From the NCBI GenBank assembly GCA_951802195.1, contig OX637623.1:310001-374000 (forward strand): DNA of 64,000 nt, given 5' to 3'. Below are positions 24,441 through 36,986 of the stretch, one piece after another. Within the stretch, counting starts at the first letter, position 1. Every line of letters starts with the position of its first letter. The notes under the pieces were generated by a model. That model did not search any database and had not been told where the DNA came from. It was given only the letters and a program-made list of their open reading frames with translations. The position numbers and the translations under genes are program-made. The DNA comes from Tausonia pullulans (lineage: Eukaryota > Basidiomycota > Tremellomycetes > Cystofilobasidiales > Mrakiaceae).

Positions 24441-26684
24441 ATGGCTGCCAACGGAAATGAACAGACTGCTGCTGCCGCCCCCAACGGCGTTCCTACCCTG
24501 ACGAGCGTTCACCGTGTCGTAGGTCCCCCTTCCATTCTGCCTCTCTCTCCTCGGTCCCATCCAGGATTCTCGCTCCGTCTCGCTGCTCTACAGAACAAGA
24601 GAAGGCCGCCTATGCTGCTGCTGGACGCTCGCTGACGCTTCTCTCGTCCCCCTCGCTCGCGGGGTGCCTGCCCTCCCTTGTTCTCCCCCTTATCTGTCTC
24701 TCGTCATCCCCCACCCCACCCCAATCTTGCTGCGTCTTCATGGTTCTTTGCCCTTCCTTCCCCCACCATCTCACCCATACACCCACGTCACTCTCTGGCC
24801 CTTCCATCCACCTATCCACCTATCAACCCTACCCATCCGTCTTCCGGCGAGCCAGACGGCCATCCCCGTTGTCGTGAGTGACGTTCTTCTGTCGCCAGCC
24901 CGATCTCGTCCCCAACGCTTTTTCTACCAGGGCGGGTGACCAAGGTCTGCCCTCGCGCGCCCCCATCGCTTGGTTGCTGCCAAAAGGGTTCGATCCACGA
25001 GGCCGGGCTTTCTGTTCGCTCTAGACTCAACTCACTGGCTAGCGACGGCCTGCGCGGGTCCTCGGCTCTTGAGACAAGGGGTCGCTAGCTGACTCCCATA
25101 TCTGCCCTTTCAGAGCGATACCATCAACCAGATCCACGCTGTTGTCAACTCGACCAACGTGACCACCAAGGCCTATGCCATCGCCGAGGGACTCGTCAAG
25201 AGCGGGTACTCGCTCGCCGAGCCTGTCCTCGGGTGAATAGCCTGCCCATCGCATCCTCGCCTTGGCGTCGACGCCGCCATCTCTCGGTGACCCTTCTGAC
25301 ACTCCACTCCTCCTTCTCCTCCTCCTCCTTCTCCTCCTCCTCTTTCTCCTCCCCCTCCTTCTCCTCCTCTTCCTCCTCCTGTCCTCCTCCTCCTACTCCT
25401 GATCTTCATGTTTCAGCTACGGTGGACCCGTCCTCAAGAGTGCCGATGGCCTCGCCAACAAAGGGTGCGTCGGAACCCAAGAGCGAGATGATTGCGTCAG
25501 ATCGCGAGATGTGACTCCCAGCGGCTGACACGTCCTTCTCTTGTCACCGCTATCACTCTCACCCTCTCCTTCTCGCCACCATCCTCTCCAGACTCGACTT
25601 TGCCGAAGCCCGCTTTCCTTACCCCTTCCAGACCAAGACTGAGACGATGGTCGCAGATGCTCGCAAGCCGGCCGACCAGGCCTTCGGCCTCGCGAAAGAC
25701 GTTTACGACACCGTCAGTCTGCAAGCTGCATTTGCGGCCAGAGTCTACTGTCAGTGGATTGCTGATTTCCTTATATCTCTCCCTCTTTCGCCCTTCGATC
25801 GCGTTGACTCTTGACAGAGGATTGCGCCTTACCAAGACAACGCCATTGTGTACGTTGTATCGCAGAGCACCTATTTTCCTGTTTTCCGACGCTTACACAT
25901 CTGAACCTGGGTTTGTAGCCAGAAAGCCATCGACACTGTCAACAGCATCAAGTGAGACCATACATATGCGTCTCAGATCCTGCTGCTGACCCGCATCTCT
26001 ACTCCTCGCTCCACAGTCAGGGCCTCTCTTCCCGCTACAACGGCACCGTTCAGAAGGTCCACGACATCTCCGGCGATGCCTCGGCCAAGCTCCACGCTCT
26101 GAGCTCCGTCCTTCTTGAGCAGCTTGGCGAGCTCCAGGTCGGTCCCCCACCCGCCGACCGCTTGCATGCAGGAGCGCGCTTTATCCTGGTTAGCTGCTGA
26201 CGACACCATTCACATCGAGCAGAAACAGGGCTCCAACCTCCCCTCGGTCGCCAAGGAAAACCTTGCCAAGGCATACGGCGACCTCTCTGCCGTCCTCAAG
26301 ACGGACAAGCCGATCGCCGACAAAACCAAGGACGTTGTTCACTTTGTCCACGAGTCGCTCCAGCCCATCCTTGACTCTGCCTGGAAGGTGGGCCCAGCAT
26401 ACTGTCTCTTAACGGCGTGTCAGTACTCAATCTTCCTCCCTCCATCAGATTATCTCGGCTACGAAGGAGAAGGCCGAGCAGACCGCCGAGAAGGTGCGTT
26501 TTCAGACTCGTGCTCGCTTGCACGCTCGCTCAAGATTTGACCTTCGTTATTTTTTCATCAGACCCAGAGCGAGGGTCAGGACACCCTTGCTTACGCTGAG
26601 GACAAGGCCGGAAAGACGAAGAAGGCAGCCAAGCAGAAGGGTCAGGAGACGAAGAAGACGGCCGAGGAGACTCTTCAGCAGTAA
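24441..26684 (+). CDS. Perilipin-like lipid-droplet protein
   Basis: Coats cytosolic lipid droplets and protects stored triacylglycerol. About eleven exons give roughly 300 residues. N-terminus MAANGNEQTAAAAPNGV, then TLTSVHRV-TAIPVV-SDTINQI, the perilipin-like start of the family domain, then amphipathic segments AYAIAEGLVKSGYSLAEPVL and LKSADGLANKGLDFAEARFP, whose FPYPFQT is typical of fungal perilipins. After that come helical repeats with regular Lys/Glu spacing and a very basic Lys/Gln/Thr-rich tail (DKAGKTKKAAKQKGQETKK) ending LQQ. The first intron is long (about 330 bases), and another carries a polypyrimidine tract (25305-25395). Identification rests on these N-terminal motifs and on the amphipathic helical pattern; I am fairly sure of the family. 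Confidence 0.85.
25305..25395. repeat. CTCCTC polypyrimidine tract inside a perilipin intron
   Basis: About 90 bases of nearly pure C/T built from ctcctc and ttctcc units on the plus strand, directly before the acceptor of the exon starting CTACGGTGGA (25418 on). It far exceeds a normal splice pyrimidine tract. Confidence 0.85.
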
Positions 26685-27309
26685 ACGCTCGGCTCCTGCC
26701 CATCTTGCCTCCCTCCCATCCATCATCGTGTAGATTCCCTCCCTTGTCCTCGCAGCCGCCTCTCCCCCCTCTTTTCCTCCTCCTCCTCCTCCTCCTTGCT
26801 TCGTGTTCTGTCGATCCCCGTCTCGCCTCGTCCGCGCGCGCGTTCTACTTGATTCTGACGTCACAATACACGCAGCTTGGCATCTTCATTTACATTGAAT
26901 CTCTTCTCCTTTCCATCTTTTTGCTTGATAATGGTCCCTCTCGCTCAATTTCATGATGTGCCCCCCTTTCTATCTTATCGCGTGCGCGCAGGTCAAACTA
27001 CTTTCGCGTGCCAGCGACGACCATAATCTTCTCGACCGAACATGTCACCTCTTTATCAATCTCCCTTTCCCGCTCCTGCGTCATGAACGGGCCCAGCCAT
27101 GCCGTAAAATGTCCGAGGACGCCAATGATGATCGTGGGTGGCTCCCTATCTAAGACAGACAGCGCTGGCCCGTCAGCAAATGGGAGAACGACGTGAGGCA
27201 AGCGCAAGACGTGTCCTCTCTTTCGCTCTCCAAACCACCACCTTTGCCTTCCTCTTCTCTCTTCATTTCTCGCCTTTCCCCTCCAAATTGTTTTTCTACT
27301 CGCCCTCAC
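26685..27309. other. Intergenic, perilipin 3' side to Nudix 5' side
   Basis: CT-rich 3' untranslated sequence of the perilipin-like gene followed by the Nudix gene promoter. An in-frame ATG at 27193 could extend the Nudix protein by 39 Ser/Pro-rich residues; nothing else is supported. Confidence 0.5.
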
Positions 27310-28665
27310 ATGCCCAATCTCGAAGAGCGTGATGCGCCCGAGAAATCGGAGAGCCATCGTTTTTCGCTGGGGACGCATAAGGTCCTCAAGACAGCGCGGA
27401 TACACGACCGAGACGCGAAGTGGCTACATCTCCAGCATCGGGTGTTCATTGATGAATCGGGGCAGGAGCGATCTTGGGAGTATGGTGAGATTTCAGCTTG
27501 AAAGACGGGCCTACTGATGGAGGGTAATGCTAGAGACTGAAAGAGCGCATCTTGTTCCCTAACTTCTCCGACATTGATTACTTTCAGTCGAAAGGAAGCC
27601 CGACAACCCCCAGGGAGATACCTCGCGGTCCATATACATCATCGCCTTCCTGAAGCGACCCTCCTCGACGGAGGTGGTGCGTCCCTCTCTTGCTCACGCG
27701 CGCCTTCTATTGTCAACTAAGGACTCTTTCGCACGATCGTCAGCTCGTTGAGCTCCAGTACCGACCTGCCATAGACTCCATCTGCATCGAGGTGCGTCTG
27801 GAGATTCGCCTTTCATGTTCGAAGCCCAGCGTTGATTAGCATTCTTGCAGTTTCCCGCTGGATTCATCAAGCCTGGAGTGAGCCGCCTTCATCCGTCCGA
27901 TCGAACAACTCTGAATCCATTAGATCTGACGCCGACCCTCTCAGGAATCTGTCAAGCAGGCTGCCCGACGAGAGCTGTACACAGAGGTTCGATGCCTCCT
28001 CTTCTCTTTTGCCCATTTGAAGCTGATGTTGACCCTCGCGCGTCCTCAGACCGGATACGGCATTCCCCCTGGGCGCTCCCCCCGAGTTCAGAAGGAGAAG
28101 GACGCCGAAGCTACCGCGGATTTCGAGGAAGAACCCCGAGGAGGGAGGGACGTCATCGTCAAGGGTGTTTCGGCTGGCCGGGCGAGGGAACCTGGTGGGT
28201 CGTGCGCTCTCGCGAGTCGGACTTTGGCATGGGACTGATAGAGATGACGACGGACTGCAAGGTGTCACGAGCACGCTGGTGCATAGGGTGACGATGGTCG
28301 TGCCGTTTGAGACGGATGACGAGGAGGGTGAGTCAAGAGGAGTATCTCTAGGGGTGCTCCCTTCCTTGTCAGGCACCGACTGACGGCACCCTCTAAGGTC
28401 CTGCATTCGACCATGTCCGCAACAACTGTTAGTTCTCTGCCGTTCCTCTGCTCAAATGTTTTTCTTTCCTTTCCACGCTGACACAGAGTTGATAGACGAG
28501 CACATCGTCACCGGCAGCATCCAGCTCGAAGACCTCTATGACAATCTCAAGGAGCTCGAGGCGCGCGAGGGTTATTGCATTGGAGCAGAGCTCGGGGCGT
28601 TCGCGGATGGGTTGGAGACGTCGAGGCGGTTGCTACTAGAGGATACAGACGATGTGGAGGATTGA
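27310..28665 (+). CDS. Nudix hydrolase, ADP-sugar diphosphatase type (YSA1/NUDT5-like)
   Basis: Cleaves ADP-ribose or similar ADP-sugars to AMP and sugar phosphate in the cytosol. About seven exons. Start MPNLEERDAPEKSESHRF; then WLHLQHRVFIDESGQERSWEY, SRSIYIIAFLKR, LVELQYRPAIDSICIEFPAG and the Nudix box GFIKPGESVKQAARRELYTE with TGY after it, all matching the YSA1 arrangement. The box has Thr where the first Glu of the consensus REUXEExGU stands. The C-terminal part VTMVVPFETDDEEG, LIDEHIVTGSIQLEDLYDNL and GYCIGAELGAFADGL matches the family's closing region. The splice pattern between about 28080 and 28300 is uncertain, because two frames compete there. Start chosen at 27310; 27193 is possible. 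Confidence 0.85.
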
Positions 28666-29005
28666 TGAGGAGGGTCTAAGAGGGACTCGTTTATATGTGT
28701 GTGCGCTGTTAGTCTATTCAATCATTGAGAGTCCCTTCTGCCTTCGTGGTCAAACCACTCCCAGCTGACGCGTCCGTCCTCTCCTTCACGTCAAAAAATC
28801 CCCATGTTTGTTTGCGTTTTTGCCATCTCTGTTTTGGTCTCTTCCTTTCTTTGTTTCTCTCTCGATGTCTCACAGGGCTCTCTCCGTTCCTGTGCCCGGA
28901 ACGATACCAAACAGAGCCTTTTATCCGAGATGACGGTGAAACAGATCATGGGGTCTGATTAGAGGACGACAAGATCTCCGCCCCCCGCGGGGGACCACCA
29001 CCTTA
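28666..29005. other. Convergent intergenic region
   Basis: Joint 3' untranslated space of the Nudix gene (+) and the cation transporter (-). It contains a GC palindrome-like run ccccccgcggggg near 28981. No gene. Confidence 0.6.
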
Positions 29006-31406
29006 TCACTTGTCCTTCTTCGAGTGCTCCGGAGCGTGTGACGTCTCGTGGTCGCAATGGACTGATGTGGCCAAAGGCTTGTCAGTGGATTAGAAGTCGC
29101 AAGCAAGCTGATCGGAGGGACGAACCGAAGGCTCGCTTCGTTTGGGGAAGGGACGGGAATCAAAGGTCAGCGCGCTCGCTGCAAGCTCAGCAATGTGGAA
29201 CCTGGACACGCACGTCGACGCCAGGCATAAGCTCCAGCTTGTCCTGAAGGGCCTGTGAAATATCGTGCGTTTGCCAGAGCGGGGTCATAGAGTCCATGAC
29301 GACGTCGACCTCAATGACTGCATGGGACGGTCAGAAACGGACAGCAAGAAGAGGGGAAACTCAGGAAAGCCTCACTGTAATCCGGTCCACTGTGGTAGAC
29401 GCGACACTAATAGATTTCGGGAGGATGTAGGTCAGAGGGAAGAGAAAAAGAGATCAAATGGGGGAAGACCGCACAGAATCGATCTGCTTGATGAGCGGGC
29501 TGAAGGTCATCGCTTTGTAGATGACTGGAATGGAATCTTGTCAGTTTAGGCCCGGGGAACGAGAAGGGAAAGCGACGGACCGAGCTGAAGATACTTGGGG
29601 TCAGCGCTCTTGCCGGCAAGGAGAGTGAACTGGCTGTAAACGGTGCGAGTCCTGTAGTACGACGTCAATCCTTCTGCTTCGTAATGAATGATCCGACTGA
29701 AGAACGAACCAAGAGGCGATGACGATGACGGCGATGATCATCTACAAGCGAGCGTGTCAATCAGGTTTGGGGCCGTAAGCATGACGAATGAACAGGGGTG
29801 GACGTACAGCTCCAGCAGGATCGATCCACCACCTGTATGAGAGGTCAACAAGTATACCCAGAAAGGGAAGAAAGACCGCAAAGGAATTTACTTGAGCTTG
29901 GCTCCTCCCGCAGAGGTCAGAATACCGAAGCCGCTGAAAGAGAGGGCAAGCTGAAAATCAGAGGTCGAACTAAAGAAGCAGAAAGTTGGGTGGCGCATAC
30001 TTGATGAGCTGTGACCACCGAGGACAACGAAGTGATCAGTGTTGGGAAGTCTCGAACACAAAGTCGCGGAGAAGGCGCACAAGGTCATTCCTGACATGGT
30101 GAGATGCTCTGTCAGATTCCCACGCGTGACAACCGAAAGGTCAGAGTAAGAGACTCACCGATGATCCTCCCAGAGAACCTGTACTTGGCTAGAGTTGTTG
30201 CGGACGCCAAGGCAGTAGAAGAAGAGAGAGAGCTTGACGACTGGAGATAAAGATAAGACGCATCAGCTGATGTCAAAGCATAAGTAGAACTGCATGACTC
30301 ACAGAAGGCGACGCCGACCTTTATGAAGAGAGTTATCGGTCAGCAGTAGTCCCGTTAAAAGCAGAAAACATTATGAGGTACTCACCGCAGCGAGCGCCGG
30401 GATGTGGATCGCGTTCGTCTCCTCCTCAGAAGAATGAGTCGCGACGGTGCGGATGCTCTCGACGATGAGGATGAGATTGACGGTCCCCATGAGAAAGCCG
30501 TACACGCAGTTACCTGACAGGAAAGAAAACTTAGGATGAAACCAGGCGTCGCTCACGGCGTGACTACGAACCAATGGTTTCAAAGCGAGAGCCGCCCTGC
30601 GGCCATTTAACCGGGTCGGCGGTCTGGCCTTTCTTGTGAAGCCAGTTGAGGACACCATTGGCCGCAGGGTCAAATACCTGAGGGGAAGTAGGATCGCTGT
30701 ATAAGAGACGAGACCAGTTTGGGGACGACGCCGACTGACTCACTGAGTCGATGGCCGTCGCGAAAAGAGACAGCGAGAGCGACGATACGGCCGCGTAGAG
30801 CTGAAGGATGGCAAGGGCACAATTGGCGTAGAAGGACGCATACACGGCGATCTTGACCTTAAGCGCAGACTCCTCAGCTGCATCGGCAGCTTCAGAGGTG
30901 CTGAGCGGAAGTTGAAAGAAGAAGGGCACAGGTTGTCAGGACTAATTCCTCGGGGAAGCCCGACGCATAGAGCACCACGCGGTTTCGTCGAGAAAAACTG
31001 ACTGCATCTCCATGGGCTTGAGCAAGCTACATATGAGAGGCCGACCTTAGTTAGAGGAGATCATGCATGTGCGAAGACGGAGCAAGCTCGCCTGAGAATG
31101 TGCTGTCGGAGGAAGGAGTCAGCCTTGCAGCTTGCGTCGATAGGACGCGGTCAAGATCTGGCTGCTTACATCGTTCTGGTTCTCGTAAAACTCGACGACC
31201 TGTTTTCCCTTGCCTCTCGTCGTCCTCGGCCTCTGCCGGATCACGTCGATGTCGGCCTTGGTGGTAAGGAGGTCCCGCAGGAAGAGAGGATCGGCTGCAC
31301 CGCCGGACGCGGAGGGCGCCCTCGCAAGGTGGATGTCATGCGAAGTCGACTCGGTGTCGCCGTGGACAGTGAGGACGGAGAGGGCGATAGGTGGTTCTTC
31401 GGCCAT
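29006..31406 (-). CDS. Cation diffusion facilitator, manganese type
   Basis: Proton-coupled divalent metal exporter of an organelle or Golgi membrane. About eleven exons. The N-terminal cytosolic part (MAEEPPIALSVLTVHGDTES ... KQVVEFYENQND) is followed by helices ALKVKIAVYASFYANCALAI and SLSLFATAIDSVFD. The two metal sites are DSVFD in the second helix and DHRND in the fifth, both DxxxD, the mark of Mn-type CDFs (Zn-type members have HxxxD). GSRFETIGNCVYGFLMGTVN begins the third helix region. The cytosolic C-terminal domain has QIDSCRVYHSGP and VEVDVVMDSMTPLWQTHDIS, and the protein ends HSKKDK. The join between the first exon and helix 1 (31030-31170) is not resolved; a small extra exon is probably there. 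Confidence 0.87.
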
Positions 31407-31743
31407 GAGGGAGATCAGCTGGGGGGACAGGGCGTGATGGTGGTTGGGGGAAACTGTACCTTGCCTGCTCCACGCTTTCCCTTGGCAACGCAGCTGTGCA
31501 ACTCATCCACTTGGCACCGCTATTGCCTCCGCCTGCAGACCTGATGAGCACGGTTGCCCTGCTTGGGGATTTGGAAGTCAAGCGTTGATACGCCATAAAT
31601 ATCGAGGCTCGTGCTGACAGGTCGACTCTTTCGGCGATGGGCGAGTGGCTCGGGAGAGCGAGCAGACAGCTCGGGCGCAAGACAAGGTGACCAGTCTATG
31701 CTCTTGGTTTCAGTGCAGACCTACAAGAGAGTCCAAAAAATCA

Positions 31744-33538
31744 TTAAGCGAGCAGCATCCACCCACCAATGCCAGCTAACGACGCAGGCAAAGAGTACAG
31801 CGTCCACAACTTCCACCCCCGCAGCGCTTCCGAGAGAGCACCGACGAGCCCATCACCCGTCCGGTTGGTATCCCAGCTGCGCCATTTACGCTCCTGGTAA
31901 GCCTCTTTCTCACGCTTGCATTCCTCCTTAATCTTCCCGAGCGCGAAGCCCTCACGCGCGGTGGCGATGTTACGTTTGGCTGACGCGCCATCGACGTCCC
32001 CCCCGATGACTCCTCTCACGACACTCGTCGGAGTCGCCTCCTCCTCGACGTCGACGTGGGCTACACCGCCGAAGAAGTCGGTGAGGAGCACAGAGTCGAG
32101 ACTTTCTGGGAAGAGATCGGTCCGGATGCCCGGATGCGAGAGCGGATGGATGTCGGCCGTCACAAGCTTTTCGAACTGGAAAAGAGCAGGGAGAGATGAG
32201 AGACGGAGAAGGCGGTGCTACTGTGATGATGAGGACGAACAAGCTCTCCGACCGTCGCTTTGGACGTTTTGTTGATGCCCTCCATATACTCGAGGAGGTA
32301 GTGCGTGTAGGAGTCAATGACGGCCACACCGATATCTGGATCGCTGTGGTGCTACAGAGGGGATAGAAGCCTCAGCGGACGGGAGCCTAGATGCGAGACA
32401 GCACGACTGACAGAGTATGAATTTTCTTTGAGAGCTGAAGAGCCGGTGGCGAGGATGTTGGGCGAGTAAAACTTTGAGTACATCGTGTTTGCCTGACAGG
32501 TGTCGATCATGAAGAGCATGCGGTTGTACCTTGAAGCATATCGGATCAGCGAACGGAGGCAGGCAGGGATGGGATTCACGCAACTCACCGCTTCTTCTCC
32601 CACATCTGCTCGAACGCATCGGCGATGTCAAAAGCCGAGATCTCCTCATTGTCCTGGAATTTGAGGAATTCGTTTCCACCGTGGCCCGTCATGTAGACGA
32701 AGATGTTCGACCGGTCGTCCGTCAGGAGCCGCTTAGATCGAGGCGTCTCCGGGGATGTCCTTCCTGCCACCGACGACGTTGTCATTAGCGGAAACCTCGG
32801 AGATCCTAATAATATTCTCACCAGTAAGGAGACGGATGAAGCTCTCAACTGTGACCTCGTACCCGCGGTAGTCGACCTCGATGTTCTCGCCGTAAAGGTC
32901 GAGCTTCCGGTCCCGGTTGGCGAAGACCGTACCCGGGAAGCTGTTGCGCGCGTTGCATGCCACGTCGTCTGCGAGCATGAGGATAATGTTGGAGTCCGGA
33001 ATGCCAAGTCGCTTGACAGTCCGATACCTGTGTATGGCGAGGAACAAGGTCAGAGAGTCAGTGACAAGGAAGCCTATGCTGCGCAGACGAGAACGCGTTG
33101 TGACCACAATACGACCAAAGCCAAGCAGGAATGAGACACTCTATTAAAGCAGTGGATAGACTGTTCCATGAGGCACAAGTAAAGCCCTAGAAGTGGGATA
33201 GAAGAGACTTACATTCCAAGCGTGTTCGCCATGTGCTAGAGTCCACCCCAATCCGGACAGCATCAGCATCTCCTTCTCCAGCATGAATATCCATTCATAA
33301 TTTATCAGCAGTAGTCGCTCACGCGATAGTTGAACCTGTACCTCCGGTGTCAGCGTAGTTGCGGCAACAGGCCTGCGCGTCTGTGGGGTGCTAACCAGAA
33401 ACGCGACGTGCAAACGAGGACGGCCCAATTGTTGGTGTGCTCAGTGGCCTCTGCGAATGCGGGTGCGTTGAGAAGGAAAAGGCATCCGAGCAGGAGAAGA
33501 GGAAACAGCCATGCGAGGCGTGTTGCTGGGAACGTCAT
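31744..33538 (-). CDS. GPI8: GPI-anchor transamidase catalytic subunit
   Basis: Cysteine protease (C13 family) of the ER GPI transamidase; it cuts the C-terminal signal of client proteins and attaches the GPI anchor. Signal peptide [20 protein letters not shown] is followed by the core [40 protein letters not shown] and [16 protein letters not shown]. The catalytic His is in [20 protein letters not shown] and the catalytic Cys in [20 protein letters not shown], both intact. [20 protein letters not shown] follows. The protein ends in a membrane helix ([20 protein letters not shown], then A), as in other GPI8 proteins. Nine or so exons, roughly 400 residues. It runs in the same direction as the metal transporter 340 bases downstream and is divergent from ILV5. 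Confidence 0.95.
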
Positions 33539-34921
33539 GATGGTTGAGGAAACAGCTTGTCGCGTCGTCGGCGTTGGCCAGACGTGCCCCTGCGTCGAGG
33601 AAGCGAGTTGCCTTGGATTCCAGATTCCACGTGCTTATCGACATATATCCCGTCCGTTGCGTCCGTCAACATTTGTTCGTCCATTCACGGTCGACATCTA
33701 AGAAGTGCGAAAAGAGACAGGTCGTTGACAGGTGATGGCGCGCGCATTTCTTTAACACCACCTCAAACCATTCGCCCTCCCTCCGGCTCGGCCGGGCCCG
33801 TGATTCCCTCATCGCATCCCAACACGTCCAAGTCCATTCCAATCAGCAGCGCTTTTCCCGGGGAGAGGGGTGGGGGTTCAGCTCTCTGCGCAGAAAGCCG
33901 CGCAACAGATCCCTCGGTCGCTGCACCCGATAAAACGACTCTCTTTGGCAACGGTTCGCGTGCTCGTCTGTTCGGCCGAGGGCACCTTCGATGAGCTTTC
34001 TAGGTGGGTGTGTCGTGAGTTCCGTGAAAGTGTTGCAAGGTTCAAAGATGTTTCTTAGAACCGAGGAGATGTTACTGTGCTGTGCGCAGCAGGTAAACAC
34101 AGCAAAACAGCTCATGTGGATTGATCTCTCATGGGTGGTGCCCGAGCTTGTCTCGTTCGATTCGTATTGAGCTGGCCATTTATCTACATCAAATACGTTT
34201 AATACCACAGGAGAAGCCCAGCGGCCAGGGGATCCTTCGATCTCGAGTGAGATCCGTCAGGCACCTCGCGCGCGCGCTGAGAGTCGAGAGGAGGTGCGAA
34301 GTCCGACAGGTTGGTGTAAGGGTTTACATCGCCGAGTCACGATCTGCCTTCCCCCCCTCCCTTCTCCGCTCTACAGCAATGACAACGAGCAAGAATTCGG
34401 CCCTCAGGCCCGTTTGAGAGCGATTTGATGCGTGCCTGGCGCGATTGGATGCGCTGGTGCGGCTCTAAGGGCCGAGCGAGTGAGCCTGTTTGAACCTGTC
34501 TGTCTGTCTGCGCTGGCTGTGGTGCCTGGCTGACGAACAAAGGACAGCAGACGTGCCTGACTGGAACCAAGCAGGTATGGAATGAAATCTCGTCAAGAGT
34601 GAGAAAAGCCTCTTCATCTCCCATGTAACGATGCAGCTTGCATTCGTTGTCCTTGCGCGCTGTTTGCTTGTCTCTTCTCCTTCCTTTTCATCTCACTTTT
34701 ACTCGCTCTCTTCCCTCTGGACAGCCTGCCTGCCCTTCCCCGGACGCTTCGGGCTCTCAGGGATGACTCGAGGGCTAGTTGAACGACGCCACGGTGAGCC
34801 CACCGCCCCGGGGCAGGCAAGTCGGGGGGGTCGGCCGACGAGTCACGGTCGCTTCAAAGGATCGTCCTATTCGAACTCGCTCTTTCTCACACCAACCACC
34901 ATCATCCCGCCTGCCTTCACC
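33539..34921. other. Divergent intergenic region, GPI8 / ILV5
   Basis: 1.4 kb. A CT-rich tract (34670-34735) and short open frames lie in the presumed ILV5 leader. The minus-strand frame 33843-34208 has no family resemblance. No gene is supported. Confidence 0.5.
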
Positions 34922-36986
34922 ATGTCTGCCTCCCGCTCCATTGCCCGCAAGGCCATCGCCTCCGCCGCCGCCGCTGGTGCCTCCAAGCGCGGCTTCTCCA
35001 CCGTCCTCGCCTCCCGCAACGTTGCTCGCCGCGCGCCTGCCGTGGCTGCTCCTTCGCTCACTGTCAGTACAGAGTCTCTGCTCTTGACTCTTATCAGGCG
35101 ACGCATCTGTCATTGCTACTGCTGGCCCGTCTGCTGACATCGCCTGCTTCTCTTCCCCTTATTTGCGTATCCCTTCTCTGCCTTGTCCCGTCATCCTCCC
35201 CTTACCCGTCCGTTTCCCCCGGTTAAATCTCACTCTTTCACCAACGCCAGCGTGGTGTCAAGGACCTCGACTTTGCCGGTACCACCGAGCGCGTCTTTGA
35301 GCGCTCTGACTGGCCTCTCCCCAAGCTCCAGGAGTAAGTAGGACAAGCGCCATCTCTCAGCCCTCCCCCAGATGGGCCCTTTCTTCGTTCCCCCGCGGCG
35401 GCCTAACTGACTTTTTCCAACTCGCCCCCCCCCCACCCTTCGCTCCCGCGCCCTGGCGTCATCGGTCCCTTTTCGCTGCTTCTCAGGTACCTCAAGAACG
35501 ACACCCTTGCCCTCATCGGCTACGGATCTCAGGGTCACGGACAGGGTCTCAACGCCCGCGACAACGGCATCAACGTCATCGTCGGTGTCCGCCAGGACGG
35601 CGAGTCGTGAGTTCTACTCGTCCTTTTCTCTCCTGCTCGCATAAACGTGGGGCTGACCGAGCCGTGCCCTTTTCTCCAGCTGGAAGCAGGCTATGGAGGA
35701 CGGCTGGGTGAGTTCGCTAGCTTCTTTCGCGCCGAGTCCTTGAGAGTTTCGCGGGGTCGAGATGTGGCAGCTCAGCTTTTGGCGACAGACCCATCTGTCG
35801 TCTCTCCGAATGGTCGACGAGGGCCTTGGCGCTTGCGCTCACGCTTGAACTACCATGTCTGACTTCCTCCCCGCGTCTTGTCTTCCCCAGGTTCCCGGAG
35901 AGACCCTCTTCCCCATCGAGGAGGCCATCAAGCGCGGAACCGTCATTATGAACCTCCTTTCCGACGCTGCCCAGTCTAAGACCTGGAACGACATCAAGCC
36001 CCTTATCACTAAGGACAAGACCCTCTACTTCTCGCACGGTTTCTCGGTCGTCTACAAGGAGGACGTAAGTTGTACCAGCTCGTCTTTCGTATGCGTGCGC
36101 GTAGATCTCGCGACTGATTCGGGCTTCTCTCCTGTTAGACCGGTGTCATCCCCCCTAAGGACGTCGATGTCATCCTCGTCGCCCCCAAGGGATCGGGCCG
36201 CACCGTCCGCACTCTCTTCAAGGAGGGTCGTGGAATCAACTCCTCGGTCGCCGTCTTCCAGGGTCCGTTTGTGGTGGTGTCTCTTTGACATTGCGCAATG
36301 CCTGACCTGCTTCCCTTCTCTTCTTAGACGTCACCGGCAAGGCTCAGGAGAAGGCCGTTGCCATCGGTATCGCTGTCGGATCCGGCTACATGTACGAGAC
36401 CACCTTTGAGAAGGAGGTCTACTCCGACCTTTACGGAGAGCGTGGTGTCCTCATGGGAGGTATCCAGGGGTAAGTCATCGTTTCCTCGAGCGTCACGCCG
36501 CGTCCATCGTGTTAACCACTGTCCACGCTCCCACAGAATGTTCCTCGCCCAGTACGAGGTCCTCCGCGAGAACGGCCACTCGCCGTCTGAGGCCTTCAAC
36601 GAGACCGTCGAGGAGGCTACCCAGTCCCTCTTCCCCCTCATTGGCAAGTACGGCATGGACTACATGTACGACGTGAGTGTTCCCGGTCTCTTTAGCCCTC
36701 CCCGTTCGTCGACTGACCGCTTTCTCTCTTCCCTCAGGCCTGCTCCACCACTGCCCGTCGCGGTGCCCTCGACTGGGCCCCCAAGTTCCACGCCGCCAAC
36801 AAGCCCGTGTTCAAGGAGCTCTACAAGTCGGTCCGTGACGGATCCGAGACCCGCCGGTCGCTCGAGTTCAACGGTCGCAAGACCTACCGCGAGGACTTCG
36901 AGGTTGAGCTCGAGAAGATTCGCCAGCAGGAGATGTGGCGCGTCGGCAAGACCGTCCGCACCCTCCGCCCTGAGGCCGACAAGTAG
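34922..36986 (+). CDS. ILV5: Ketol-acid reductoisomerase, mitochondrial
   Basis: Second step of valine/isoleucine synthesis: Mg-dependent alkyl shift and NADPH reduction of acetolactate or acetohydroxybutyrate. Nine exons: 34922-35062, 35251-35333, 35487-35606, 35680-35707, 35891-36064, 36139-36262, 36328-36469, 36537-36672, 36738-36986; total 1197 bases, 398 residues. Presequence [20 protein letters not shown] is mitochondrial. The NADPH site is [19 protein letters not shown], with [13 protein letters not shown]. Conserved later parts are [29 protein letters not shown] and [20 protein letters not shown], and the metal-site region [20 protein letters not shown] is complete. Length and order match fungal ILV5. 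Strong codon bias towards C-ending codons fits high expression. Confidence 0.97.

Noticed and set aside
24985-25000. Box B-like gggttcgatccac, possible tRNA
   Set aside because: The flanking bases cannot form a T stem or acceptor stem, and the site is inside an intron of the perilipin-like gene.
27193-27309. Upstream in-frame ATG of the Nudix gene as the true start
   Set aside because: Adds a Ser/Pro-rich stretch unlike the family N-terminus and overlaps the CT-rich leader; kept only as an alternative.
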